From the NCBI GenBank assembly GCA_963841715.1, contig CAWJDP010000004.1, positions 434,001 to 498,000 on the forward strand: DNA of 64,000 bases, given 5' to 3'. This document shows positions 41,972 through 50,755 of the stretch, piece by piece. Position numbers and translations under genes: made by a program. How positions within the stretch are numbered: position 1 is the stretch's first letter; each line of letters begins with the position of its first letter. The DNA is from DASPWW01 sp963841715 (GTDB taxonomy: Bacteria; Actinomycetota; Thermoleophilia; Solirubrobacterales; 70-9). The notes under the pieces were generated by a model, which was not told the origin of the DNA, made no database searches, and was given only the letters and a program-made list of their open reading frames with translations.

Positions 41972-42967
41972 CTTGCTCCGCCTCCCAGCGCGCGTAGTCA
42001 TCGACGAAGTAGCGCAGCCGCACCTTCTTGTACTCGGTCGACGAGTAGAGCACCGCGCGGTCGTCGCCGTGGAGGTCGTGGTCGTCGGCGATCCGGTCGA
42101 GGATCGCGTCGCACTCCTCCTTCGAGCGCCCGTGGGCCATCGTGAACACGCTGTACGGCCAGTCGGGATAGGTCGGGCGCTGGTAGCAGTGCGAGATCCC
42201 GCGCACCGCGGCCATCTCGCGCCCGGTCTCGAGCACCCTGTCCTCGGGCACGCGCCACACGCCCATCCCGTTCGCCGAGAAGCCGGCGCGGCGGTGAAAG
42301 AGGATCGCGGCGACGCGGCGGAGGATCTTGCGGTCGACCATCCCGCGCAGGTGGTCGAGCAGCTCCTCGGTCGCCATTCCGGCCGCGGCTGCCGCGGCAT
42401 CGTAGGGGCGGTCTGTGACCTCCATCGGCCCCTGAAGCGCGCGGATCACGGCGATGTCGGTGTCGTCGTAGGGCTGCGCTCCGAGCTCGCGCGGGGGCGC
42501 CGCCTCGACCGAGCGCGAGAGGGCATCGGTGTCGCCCTGCATCTCGAGGTTCATGTTGATCTTGAACAGCTGCAGCGTCGGCAGCTGGCGGATCGAGGTC
42601 GCGCCGGTCAGCTTCTGGAGCACCTCGAGCGTGCCCTGCGAGGCCCAGCTTCGAGTCGGGCGGCGTCGCGATCGTGAACCAGAGGTTGAACTCGTGCGTG
42701 CGCAGGTAGTTGTGCGAGACGCCGGGGTGCTCGTTGATGATCCCCGCCGCGCGCTGCGGGTGCTCGGAGTCAACCTTGGCGGCGACGAGCATCGAGCTGT
42801 AGCCGAGCGCGCGGGTGTCGAAGATCGGCGTGATCTCGCGGATGATCCGCTCGTCCAGCAGGCGCCGGGTGCGGTCCTTGATCTCGTCGGGGTCGATCTC
42901 GGCCTCGCCCGCGATCAGCGTCGTAGGGCTCGGGCTCGAGCGGGAAGCTCGACTGGAGCAGGTTCAT
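41955..42967 (-). pseudogene. Fused AhbA/AhbB-like (siroheme decarboxylase/NirDL) protein, frameshifted
   Basis: Three frames give two tandem Lrp/AsnC-like modules. The first starts MNLLQSSFPLEPEPYDA, then IFDTRALGYSSMLVAAKVDS and RTHEFNLWFTIATPPDSKLG. The second begins DDTDIAVIRALQGPMEV and has AAILFHRRAGFSANGMGVW plus the hallmark GISHCYQRPTYPDWPYSVFT. This matches siroheme decarboxylase AhbA/AhbB and the NirD/L proteins, which remove two carboxylates from siroheme. Shifts lie near 42915 and 42645. No canonical start precedes MNLLQSS, though the frame upstream (LDETDRRL) looks like true coding sequence. It sits between hemB and hemL. Confidence 0.78.
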
Positions 42968-43037
42968 CAGCCGCCGGTCGGTTTCGTCGAGCGGGACCGC
43001 GGCGCCGCCGTGCGCGCGAGCGCAGCTTCGGCTCGCG

Positions 43038-44009
43038 CTACAGCCACTCCGCGGCTTCCTTCGCGTAGTAGGTGATGATCATGTCGGCGCCCGGCGCGGC
43101 GGATCGCGGTCAGCGTCTCGAGCACGGCCTGGCGCTCGTCGATCCAGCCGTTCTCGGCCGCCGCCTTCAGCATCGAGTACTCGCCGGAGACGTGGTACGC
43201 GGCGACGGGGCCGCCGTCGCTTCGCGCACGCGCGCGGATCACGTCGAGGTACGGGAGCGCGGGCTTGACCATCACCATGTCGGCGCCCTCCTCGACGTCG
43301 AGCTCCGCCTCGCGGATCGCCTCGCGCGACGTTGGCGGGATCCATCTGGTAGCCGCGGCGGTCGCCGAACTCGGGCGTCGACTCGGCGGCCTCGCGGAAC
43401 GGCCCGTAGAACGCCGACGCGTACTTCGCCGAGTAGGCGAGGATCGGGTACCGGTGTGGCCCTCCTCGTCGAGCTGGGCGCGGATCGCGCCGACGCGCCC
43501 GTCCATCATGTCCGAGGGGGCGACGACGTCGGCGCCGGCCTCGGCGTGCGAGATCGCGGTCTTCGCCAGCAGCTCGAGCGTGAGGTCGTTGTCGACCTCG
43601 CCGTCGCGCACGAAGCCGCAGTGGCCGTGCGAGGTGTACTCGCACAGGCACACGTCGGTGATCACGACGAGGTCCGGGTGCGCCTCCTTGAGCGCGCGCA
43701 CCGCCATCTGCACGACGCCCTCGTCGTCGTAGGCGCCCGAGCCGACCTCGTCCTTCTCGGCCGGGATCCCGAACAGGATCACGGCGCGCACGCCGGCGCG
43801 CTGCGACCTCGCGCCGCCTCGGCGACCAGCTCGGAGATCGAGAACCGCTCGACGCCGGGCATCGACGCGATCGGCTCGCGCACGCCCTCGCCGGCGACGA
43901 CGAACAGCGGCTGGACGAGGTGTCCCGGCGAGAGCTCGGTCTCGCGTACGAGGTCGCGCAGCGCCCTCGTCCTGCGCAGCCGGCGCATGCGGGTCGCGGG
44001 AAAGCTCAC
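43038..44009 (-). pseudogene. hemB: Delta-aminolevulinic acid dehydratase (porphobilinogen synthase), frameshifted
   Basis: The GTG at 44009 gives SFPATRMRRLRRTRALRDLV, then LVQPLFVVAGEGVREPIASM, the HemB N-terminus. Other frames supply AVILFGIPAEKDEVGSGAYD, VCLCEYTSHGHCGFV (zinc-site Cys), PSDMMDGRVGAIRAQLDEEG, ILAYSAKYASAFYGPFREAA (Schiff-base Lys), MVMVKPALPYLDVI (second Lys) and the end ADMIITYYAKEAAEWL stop at 43038. Breaks lie near 43795, 43455, 43335 and 43090. It joins two 5-aminolevulinates to form porphobilinogen. The complete set of motifs and the enzyme's essential role point to sequence errors. Confidence 0.85.
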
Positions 44010-44046
44010 GCCGCCGATTCTACGGCGCGGCGGTGCGCGGCTCGGC

Positions 44047-44203
44047 TCAGCTCTTGCGGGTCGACTTCTTGGTCGGCCGCCGGCGCGACCGCGGCTTGGC
44101 GACGGGCTTCGACACCCCGAGCTTCTTGTTGGAGGTCCATCACAGGCATCTGGATCTCGAGCGGGATGGCTTCGCCCTCGCGAGCGTGTAGCGTCGGCTG
44201 CAT
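44047..44203 (-). pseudogene. Small basic protein, probably frameshifted
   Basis: From the ATG at 44203 the frame gives MQPTLHAREGEAIPLEIQMP. After an extra base near 44128 the next frame reads NKKLGVSKPVAKPRSRRRPT then KKSTRKS and a stop at 44047. Joined, this is about 51 residues with a strongly basic C-terminus, like nucleic-acid-binding tails. Its start codon overlaps the divergent gene's ATG (44202) head to head. It may be a real small gene, but evidence is limited. Confidence 0.4.
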
Positions 44204-44565
44204 GCCCGAGGGCCATACGCCGTTCGCGATCCTGAACCGGTCGGGGAACCACGCGATCGCGGCGGTCCTGCGCTCGCCGCTCCACGGTCTCGCGAGCGGG
44301 AGCGCTCGCGCTGATCACGGTCACCGGGAGGCGCAGCGGGAAGCAGCACACGTTCCCGGTCGGCTACGACCAAGACGGCGAGGTGGTGACGATCCACATC
44401 CAATGGGCGAACCGCAAGCTGTGGTGGCGGAACCTGCGCGAGGCGGCGCCGGTGCGGATTCGGATCCGCGGCGAAGAGCGGAGCGGTCGCGGAGTGCTCG
44501 TTCGCGACGAGGGGTCGACGGCGACGGTCGAGGTCACGCTCGACCCGCGGCCGGCTTCCACCTGA
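44202..44565 (+). pseudogene. Deazaflavin (F420)-dependent nitroreductase-like protein, one frameshift
   Basis: The frame from 44202 gives ILNRSGNHAIAAVLRSPLHG, a common start in the DUF385/nitroreductase deazaflavin family. Near 44300 the frame shifts, and the rest continues as ITVTGRRSGKQHTFPVGYDQ, DGEVVTIHIQWANRKLWWRN and LREAAPVRIRIRGEERSGRG. TGRRSG-x-x-x-x-x-PV is the phosphate-binding signature for F420 in this split-barrel family. One base must be restored. Likely a cytoplasmic reductase; substrate unknown. Confidence 0.68.
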
Positions 44566-44574
44566 TCCCAGCGA

Positions 44575-45182
44575 CTACGTCGCCGGCCGCACCGTCAGCA
44601 AGATCGAGGCGACGATCACCCACAGCATCGACACAAGCGCCGCCAGGAAGCCGGCCGGCGTCAGCGCGACGACCCCGATCACGATCGCGACCCACGCGAG
44701 CCAGCTCGGGAACTCGTTCGAGCGCCGCAGCACGATCCCGCCGGGGATCAGCCAGATCGCGATCCCAAGCGCGACGGGGAAGAACCAGTCCCCGCTCAAC
44801 GCGTTGATCGCCTGCGCGCCGCCGGATCGAGCTTGTCGGCCTGGTCGGCGAGCGTGAAGTCGAGCCCGGCGAAGACCAGCAGGCCGAAGATCAGCGTCAG
44901 CCCGCCTCCGAACGAGATCGCCGAAAGCGTTCCCGTGCCGCCCTCGACCCGGCGCGTGATCGCGCGCAGGACCCCGACGAAGACGAGCAGCGCGGCGACG
45001 CCGTAAAACCCGATCAGATTCGCCGCGATCTCCTTCGAGTCGTTGTCGTTGTAGAACGAGCTCACGCTCTGCGCGCTGTCGCCCGGGTCCGGCGTCGATC
45101 CACCGACGATGACCCCGACGACGATCAGCGCGATCGCCAGCACGCCGAACAGCGGCGCGCGCTGCGCCCAACTTCCTCCCAT
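44575..45182 (-). pseudogene. Multi-pass membrane protein, one frameshift
   Basis: The ATG at 45182 follows AAGGAGG. It starts MGGSWAQRAPLFGVLAIALI and has helices at ~12-30, 57-75 and 85-105 (SFGGGLTLIFGLLVFAGLDF). After a shift near 44820 the other frame gives WFFPVALGIAIWLIPGGIVL and LAWVAIVIGVVALTPAGFLA, ending LLTVRPAT. It has a short acidic periplasmic loop (STPDPGDSAQSVSSFYNDND). Function is unknown. It lies downstream of an ABC exporter on the same strand. Confidence 0.6.
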
Positions 45183-45225
45183 GACAGTCCTCCTTCGCCT
45201 CGGTTCAGCCCTGCGCGAGCGGAAT

Positions 45226-46569
45226 CTATGCGAATCGGCGCAGGGCCAGCCGGGCGAGCGCCGCATAGGCGATCGTCAACAGCGCCAAGTGCAGAATCGG
45301 GATCCCGATCGCCGGGCCGCCGGCATCGAGCGCTCCCGACATCGCGACCTGGGCGGGCTGGAACGGGAACGCCGCGCGCAGGACCTTGATCGCGTCGTAG
45401 AGGCCCGGGCTGACCGTCCCCGACGGGACGAGCGAGAGGAACGCGATCGGCAGCGAGATCATGAACGCGAGCAGCGAGCTCGCGCGTACCTCGCGCGCGG
45501 CGCCGCCGATCGCGGCTCCGAAGGCGGCGAAGCCCGCCCCGCCGGCGATGATCACCGGAATCCAGATCAGGAAGCGCGACCAGTCCAAGGACACGAACAG
45601 CTGCAGCCCGGCGAGCATCAGGATCGTGACCACGAGCGAGACGACGATCCCCAGCAGCAGCTTCTCGACCAGCAGCGGCGTGCGTCCGACCAGGCCCCGG
45701 GTGAGGCGCGGGTAAGCGTTCTCCTCGCGCTCGAGCGCGAGCGAGCCGGCGACGAGGAGCACGGTTACGAACATCAGCGTGATCGTCGCCGCGATCGAGA
45801 TCGCGAACGCGTCGAGCGTCGGCGCGTTGCCGTTCACGACCTGGGTGTTGACCGCGATCGGCTCGCGGACCGACGACAGCAGGTCGTCGGCGAGATTGAG
45901 GTTCTGGCGCGCGAGGTTGGCGAAGCGGATCACGCGCTGGACAGCGGGCTGCACGGGCTTCGGGACCTCGCCCTGAAGCGCGGTGAGGATCTTCTCGGTC
46001 GCCTCGAGCCCGAGGATGTTGAAGCTCTGGCCGAAGAGGTTGAACTCGCCGCCGTGAATCAGCAGCCCGAGGTACTGGAGCGAGACCTGCGAGATCTGGC
46101 GCGAGATCTTCAGGTTCGCCTGCGCGAGCAGCGCGTCGATGCGGTCGTTGACGAGCCGCGCCTTGACCGGGTCCTCCTCGTTGACCAGCACCTCGACCGA
46201 CGGCTGCTGCGGATCCAGCGAGGTCAGCGACTGCAGCTTCGTGACCAGGTCCCTGGGCAGGATCAGCGCCCCGAGGACGTCGCCGCTTCTGACCTTGTCG
46301 ACCGCCTCCTGGCGCGAGGAGACGTCGACGCACTCGACCCGCTCGCACAGCTTGCTCTTCCCCGCCTGCTTGTTGAACTCGCCGGCGCCGAAGTTGAGCT
46401 GCTGGCCGGCCGGGACCTCGTTCAGGAACGCGATCCGCGGCTTCTCGGGCCCGCGCGAGAGCGCGAACCCGATCAGGATCGCGATCGCGACCGGGTAGAT
46501 GACGAGCAGCGCGGTGACGAGCGGCGAGCGCCGCAAGAGCTGGAGGTCCTTCAGCAGCAGCCAGCGCAT
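45226..46569 (-). CDS. ABC-2 type transporter permease
   Basis: A 447-residue membrane subunit. One N-terminal helix (PLVTALLVIYPVAIAILIGF) is followed by a long extracytoplasmic domain (about residues 35-210) and five to six helices after residue 210 (AISIAATITLMFVTVLLVAG first). This layout, with a large outer loop between helix 1 and 2, is that of NatB/YhgE-type exporters. Paired with the ATPase coded directly upstream (gap of 7 bases), it likely exports a small molecule or drug; the substrate is not known. Confidence 0.8.
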   Translation of the reverse strand: MRWLLLKDLQLLRRSPLVTALLVIYPVAIAILIGFALSRGPEKPRIAFLNEVPAGQQLNFGAGEFNKQAGKSKLCERVECVDVSSRQEAVDKVRSGDVLGALILPRDLVTKLQSLTSLDPQQPSVEVLVNEEDPVKARLVNDRIDALLAQANLKISRQISQVSLQYLGLLIHGGEFNLFGQSFNILGLEATEKILTALQGEVPKPVQPAVQRVIRFANLARQNLNLADDLLSSVREPIAVNTQVVNGNAPTLDAFAISIAATITLMFVTVLLVAGSLALEREENAYPRLTRGLVGRTPLLVEKLLLGIVVSLVVTILMLAGLQLFVSLDWSRFLIWIPVIIAGGAGFAAFGAAIGGAAREVRASSLLAFMISLPIAFLSLVPSGTVSPGLYDAIKVLRAAFPFQPAQVAMSGALDAGGPAIGIPILHLALLTIAYAALARLALRRFA

Positions 46570-46576
46570 CAGATAG

Positions 46577-47302
46577 CTAGTGCCCCCGGTCGCGGAGGAA
46601 GTGGACGAACGCCTCCTCGAAGTCGCGCGCGCCCGACTCGGGAACGGCCTCGTGGAGCTCGCGCGAGGTCCCGTCGAACAGGCCCTCGCCGTCGGCCATC
46701 ACCAGCAGCCGCCCCCCGTAGCGCTCGGCCTCCTGGATGTTGTGGGAGGAGAAGATCACCGTCGTCCCCGCGCCGGCGAGATCGAGCACGAACTCCCAAA
46801 GCCGCTCGCGTTGGCGCGGGTCGAGCCCGGCGCTCGGCTCGTCGAGCAGCAGCACGTCGGGACGGGTGAGCAGGCCGATCGCGATGTTGACCCGCTGCTG
46901 GTTTCCGCCCGAGAGCGTTCCGACCTGATCGTCACGGCGCTCGCCGAGCCCGGTCTGGTCGAGCATCGCCGCGACCGCCGCGTCCGTGTCGTCGAGCTTC
47001 TCGAGGTGCGCGAACAGGCGCAGGTTCTCGGCCACCGTCAGGCGGCGGTACAGCGCCGCGTGCTGCGGCACCCAGCCGATCTCCCCCGGCGGGCGGCTGA
47101 TCTCTCCCGCGTCGGCGCGGAGGATCCCGGCGAGGATCGAGAGCAGCGTCGTCTTCCCGGCGCCGTTCGGCCCAATCACCGCAAGCAGCTCGCCGCGGCG
47201 GGCCTCGAAGCTGACGCCGCGGAGCGCCTCGCGCTCGCCGAACCGCTTGACGACGCCGCGCGCCTCGATCACCGCCGCGTCGGTTTCCGGGGCCGCGTTC
47301 AT
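46577..47302 (-). CDS. ABC transporter ATP-binding protein
   Basis: A 241-residue ATPase. Walker A is AVIGPNGAGKTTLLSILAGI (36-55), the Q-loop is GWVPQHAALYRRLTV, the signature is VGTLSGGNQQRVNIAIGLL, and Walker B is VLLLDEPSAGLDPRQRERLW followed by H-loop VIFSSHNIQEAERYG. This is the NatA/drug exporter class. It energises the permease coded next. Confidence 0.9.
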   Translation of the reverse strand: MNAAPETDAAVIEARGVVKRFGEREALRGVSFEARRGELLAVIGPNGAGKTTLLSILAGILRADAGEISRPPGEIGWVPQHAALYRRLTVAENLRLFAHLEKLDDTDAAVAAMLDQTGLGERRDDQVGTLSGGNQQRVNIAIGLLTRPDVLLLDEPSAGLDPRQRERLWEFVLDLAGAGTTVIFSSHNIQEAERYGGRLLVMADGEGLFDGTSRELHEAVPESGARDFEEAFVHFLRDRGH

Positions 47303-47349
47303 CGCGGGAACGCTAATGCGTTGCGGGTATCGGCAGCTACGCTGCCGCG

Positions 47350-48138
47350 ATCAAGGTTCTGTTCATCGGCGACGTCGTCGGCAGGCCGGGGCGCGACGGG
47401 CTCGCGGCGGCGCTGCCCGGGCTCCGCGAGCGCCACTCACCCGACCTCGTGATCGCGAACGGCGAGAACTCGGCCGGGGGACTCGGGATCACCGAGAAGA
47501 CCGCGAACCAGATGTTCCGCGCCGGGGTCGACGTGCTGACGAGCGGCAACCACGTCTACCGCCACCGCGAGGCCTACGCGTTCCTCGACTCGACCGACCG
47601 CGTCATCCGGCCCGCCAACTACATGTACGGCAGCCCGGGCCGCGGCTCGACCGTCGTCGACGTCGAGGGGCGCCGCGTCGGAGTCGTCAACCTCAGCGGC
47701 TCGAAGTACATGGACGTCGCGCGCTCGCCGTTCGCCGAGGCCGACACGCTGCTGTCGAGGCTCGAGGGCGAGGCCGATGCCGTGATCGTCGACTTCCACT
47801 GCGAGCTGACTAGCGAGAAGGTCGCGATGGGCTGGCACCTCGACGGCCGCGTCGCCGCCTGCCTCGGGACCCACACCCACGTCCCGACCGCCGACGCGCG
47901 CGTGCTCCCCGGCGGCACCGCGTTCATCAGCGACGTCGGGATGACCGGCTCGCGCGCAGGGGTGATCGGGGTCAAGCGCGAGCAGGCGCTGGAGGCGTTC
48001 CGGACGATGATGCCGATCCGCTTCGAGACCGCCGAGGAGGACGTGTGGCTGAACGGCGTCGTCGTCGAGGTCGCGGAGAACGGGCTCGCGGAGTCGATCG
48101 AACAGGTGCTCGTCCCCGCGTCGGACGAGGACGCCTAG
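47350..48138 (+). CDS. YmdB-like metallophosphoesterase (TIGR00282 family)
   Basis: A 262-residue calcineurin-fold phosphodiesterase. The N-terminal metal motif is KVLFIGDVVGRPGRDGL, then VIANGENSAGGLGITEK, VLTSGNHVYRHREA, VDFHCELTSEKVAMGWHLDG and the metal His pair in LGTHTHVPTADARVLPGG. YmdB from Bacillus hydrolyses cyclic nucleotides and affects biofilm and RNA decay. The conserved start lies upstream of the first canonical codon (GTG 47449). An ATC at 47350 fits the family N-terminus; in-frame stop TAA is at 47314. The start is therefore uncertain. It overlaps the GGDEF-EAL gene by 4 bases, convergent. Confidence 0.85.
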   Translation: MKVLFIGDVVGRPGRDGLAAALPGLRERHSPDLVIANGENSAGGLGITEKTANQMFRAGVDVLTSGNHVYRHREAYAFLDSTDRVIRPANYMYGSPGRGSTVVDVEGRRVGVVNLSGSKYMDVARSPFAEADTLLSRLEGEADAVIVDFHCELTSEKVAMGWHLDGRVAACLGTHTHVPTADARVLPGGTAFISDVGMTGSRAGVIGVKREQALEAFRTMMPIRFETAEEDVWLNGVVVEVAENGLAESIEQVLVPASDEDA

Positions 48139-50552
48139 GAGCCGAGCCGGAGCTTCCGACCGAGCATCTCGCCGAGCTCGGCGGGGGGCAGCGGCATCGA
48201 CAGGTAGTAGCCCTGCGCGTAGGTGCACCCGAGCTCGCGCACGAGCGCGAGCTGCTCCGCGGTCTCGACGCCCTCGGCGACCACGGCCAGCCCGAGGTTG
48301 CGCCCGAGCGTGACGACCGCGCTGACGATCGCGTCGTCGATCCCGTCGGTGCCGAGCGCGGCGACGAACCCGCGGTCGAGCTTGATCTCGTCGAGCGGCA
48401 CCCGCTTCAGATAGCTGAGCGACGAGTAGCCGGTGCCGAAGTCGTCGAGGACCAGCCGCACACCCAGGCTCTTGATCTCGCTCAGGACCTCGAACGGGAA
48501 GGCCCCGGTCTCGTCCATCAGCACGCCTTCGGTGAGCTCGACGCTGAGCGTCACCGGATCGATCCCGGCCGATGAGATCGCGTTTGCGACCCGCTCGGGA
48601 AGGCGCTCGTCGGAGAGCTGGGCCGCGGAGACGTTGACCGAGATCCCGAGCGGCGGCTCGTCGGGGCGCTCGTTCTGCCACGTCGCGGCCTGTCGGCACG
48701 CCTCCTCGAGCACCCAGCGTCCGATCGGGACGATCAACCCTCCGTCCTCGGCGGCGGAGATGAACTCGTCGGGATCGAGCAGCCCGCGGGTCGGGTGGTC
48801 CCAGCGAACGAGCGCCTCGGCCCCGTGGATCGAGCCGTCGCGAAGCGAGACCACGGGCTGGTAGTAGACGCGGAGCTGGTGGCGCTCGATCGCGTTGCGG
48901 AGCTCGTTCTCGACTCGCAGCCGCTGCGAGACGCGGACGCGCATCGTCTCGTCGAACACCTCATAGCGGGCGCGACCGCGCTCCTTCGCCCGGTACATCG
49001 CCGCGTCGGCGTCGCGGATCAGCTCCGCCGCGGTGCCGTCGGCTCCGCCAATCGCGATCCCAAGGCTGGTGGTCACGAAGTGCTCGCGGCTCTCGACCGA
49101 GAACGGCTTCGTCAGCACGGACGCGATCCGCTCCGCGACCCGGGTCGCGTCGCTTCCGTCCTCGACCTCCTCGATCAGGACGGCGAACTCGTCGCCGCCG
49201 AAACGCGCGACGACATCGCCGGGCCGCAGCGCCTGCTTGAGCCGCGGCGCGACAGCGCGCAGCAGCTCGTCGCCCGCCTGGTGGCCGAAGCTGTCGTTGA
49301 CCATCTTGAAGCGGTCCAGGTCCATGAACAGGACCGCGACCGAGGTGCTGCGGCGCTGCTGGCGCGCGAGCGCGCGCTCGAGGTGGTCCTCGAACAGGGC
49401 CCGGTTCGGGAGCCCGGTGAGCGGGTCGTGGAGGGCGCGGTGGCGCGCCTTCTCCTCGGAGTGGTGGCGCTCGATCGCGCTTGCGAGCACATTCGCCACA
49501 GACTGCGTGAAGTTGACGTCGTCGCCGCCGAAGGCGTGCGGGCGCGTCGCGTGGATGCCGAGCACGCCGTAGGGCCGATCGGGGCCCTTGATCAGCACCG
49601 TGACTCCGCTCTCGACCCCGTGCTCCTCGGACAGCTCCGAGCGCTTGAAGCGCGCCTCGGTGCCCCAGTCGTCGACGATCACCGGCTGGTCGCTCATCAA
49701 CGTGTACCCGGCCTGCGATCGCCTCCCGGCCGGGAGCGTCAGCGTCCCGACGGCGCGCTCGGGGAGGCCGAGCGCGGCGGTGAAGACGAACTCGCCCTCC
49801 TGGGGGACGAACTCGACCACGCCCGCCGTGTCGAAGTCGAGCACGCGGTCGAGCGTCGCGAGCGCGTCGTTGAGGAGCCGCGAAAGCGGCGCGCCGGCGA
49901 GCGCACGCTCGCCGAACGCGGCGACCTCATGGTGCTGTTGCGCGCGCCGTCGCGCCGTCGCCTCGCTCTCGCCGAGAGCAGTCGCCGTCTCGACCAGGCG
50001 ACTCGCCGCCCGCTGGCGGTTGTACGCCTGCCACGCCCCGAGCACGACGGCGCCGACGAGGGCGATGCCGATGAACACGCTCTCGCGCCAGCGGCCGGGG
50101 TCGGTCGTGGCGAGCAGTCCCAAGCATGCGACCGTGATCGTGCCGTTGATCAGCACGAGGTTGAGCGGCAGCGTTATCGCCGCGTACACCAGCGGCAGCA
50201 GGTAGAGGATCCGGAACGGGCTCTCGACCCCGCCGTCGACGAGCGCCGAGACGGTGATCAGCCCCACCGCCACGGTGCCCCATCCGATGTAGAACGACTC
50301 CCGCCAGCGCCCGGTGACGATGCGGCGATGGGGAAGCAGCGCCAGGAGCACCGCGCCGGCGAGCGTGACGACACCGATTGCGGCCAACATCCCCCGGTGC
50401 GGGTCGGACCAGGTCGAGAGCACGTAGCCCTCCCCGGCGAGCGCCCCGAGGACCATGAAGATGACGCCGACGCGAATGCTGACGAGCTGGAAGCGGATCT
50501 CGGCTTCCTGCGGAGCCTCGATCGCGTGGGCGAGATCTTCAGACACGGCCAT
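48135..50552 (-). CDS. GAF-GGDEF-EAL cyclic-di-GMP protein with membrane sensor
   Basis: An 805-residue protein. Residues ~25-185 form about six membrane helices. A GAF domain follows (about 210-365, including SGVTVLIKGPDRPYGVLGIH). The GGDEF domain (about 375-535) starts HDPLTGLPNRALFEDHLERA and has intact RFGGDEFAVLIEE, with RPGD five residues before as an I-site. The EAL domain (about 550-800) has GAEALVRWDHPTRGLLDPDE, VLDDFGTGYSSLSYLKRVPL and EIKLDRGFV. Both catalytic sets look intact, so it could make and break cyclic di-GMP under control of the GAF and membrane parts. Confidence 0.9.
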   Translation of the reverse strand: MAVSEDLAHAIEAPQEAEIRFQLVSIRVGVIFMVLGALAGEGYVLSTWSDPHRGMLAAIGVVTLAGAVLLALLPHRRIVTGRWRESFYIGWGTVAVGLITVSALVDGGVESPFRILYLLPLVYAAITLPLNLVLINGTITVACLGLLATTDPGRWRESVFIGIALVGAVVLGAWQAYNRQRAASRLVETATALGESEATARRRAQQHHEVAAFGERALAGAPLSRLLNDALATLDRVLDFDTAGVVEFVPQEGEFVFTAALGLPERAVGTLTLPAGRRSQAGYTLMSDQPVIVDDWGTEARFKRSELSEEHGVESGVTVLIKGPDRPYGVLGIHATRPHAFGGDDVNFTQSVANVLASAIERHHSEEKARHRALHDPLTGLPNRALFEDHLERALARQQRRSTSVAVLFMDLDRFKMVNDSFGHQAGDELLRAVAPRLKQALRPGDVVARFGGDEFAVLIEEVEDGSDATRVAERIASVLTKPFSVESREHFVTTSLGIAIGGADGTAAELIRDADAAMYRAKERGRARYEVFDETMRVRVSQRLRVENELRNAIERHQLRVYYQPVVSLRDGSIHGAEALVRWDHPTRGLLDPDEFISAAEDGGLIVPIGRWVLEEACRQAATWQNERPDEPPLGISVNVSAAQLSDERLPERVANAISSAGIDPVTLSVELTEGVLMDETGAFPFEVLSEIKSLGVRLVLDDFGTGYSSLSYLKRVPLDEIKLDRGFVAALGTDGIDDAIVSAVVTLGRNLGLAVVAEGVETAEQLALVRELGCTYAQGYYLSMPLPPAELGEMLGRKLRLGS

Positions 50553-50649
50553 CGTCAGTCGGCTCTCCGGGAGCGGGCCAGCATAGAGAGTGGAGCGGCT
50601 CTAGTGCCGATCATCACCTTCTCATGAAAAGGCGGCAAGGGTGAGCGCT

Positions 50650-50684
50650 CCCTACTTACGCCTATTCAATAACGTTATGTTGCA
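50650..50684 (+). promoter_or_regulatory. AT-rich patch with palindrome, possible promoter
   Basis: The stretch ATTCAATAACGTTATGTTGC is conspicuously AT-rich for this genome and contains the perfect palindrome ATAACGTTAT. It lies between the GGDEF-EAL start (50552) and the hairpin terminator at 50685, upstream of the CoA-transferase. It could hold a -10-type element or an operator for either gene. No clear -35 partner is visible. Confidence 0.35.
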
Positions 50685-50730
50685 GCGGCGGAGGGGATGG
50701 CACCCTGCCCCTCCGCCGCGCTTTCTTTTC
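50685..50730 (+). terminator. Intrinsic terminator in the leader of the CoA-transferase gene
   Basis: A perfect 12-bp stem (GCGGCGGAGGGG and CCCCTCCGCCGC) with an 11-base loop is followed by GCTTTCTTTTCC, a T-rich tail on the plus strand. It is the best intrinsic terminator in the window. It lies 26 bases before the CoA-transferase GTG and after no plus-strand gene, so it may act as an attenuator or end a short RNA. Confidence 0.7.
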
Positions 50731-50755
50731 CGCCCCCGCCGCTAGGCTCGCCGCC

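Noticed and set aside
41955..44009. Programmed ribosomal frameshifting in hemB and the AhbA/B-like gene
   Set aside because: Breaks are many, fall at varied sites without slippery heptamers and also hit unrelated genes nearby. Indel errors explain them better.
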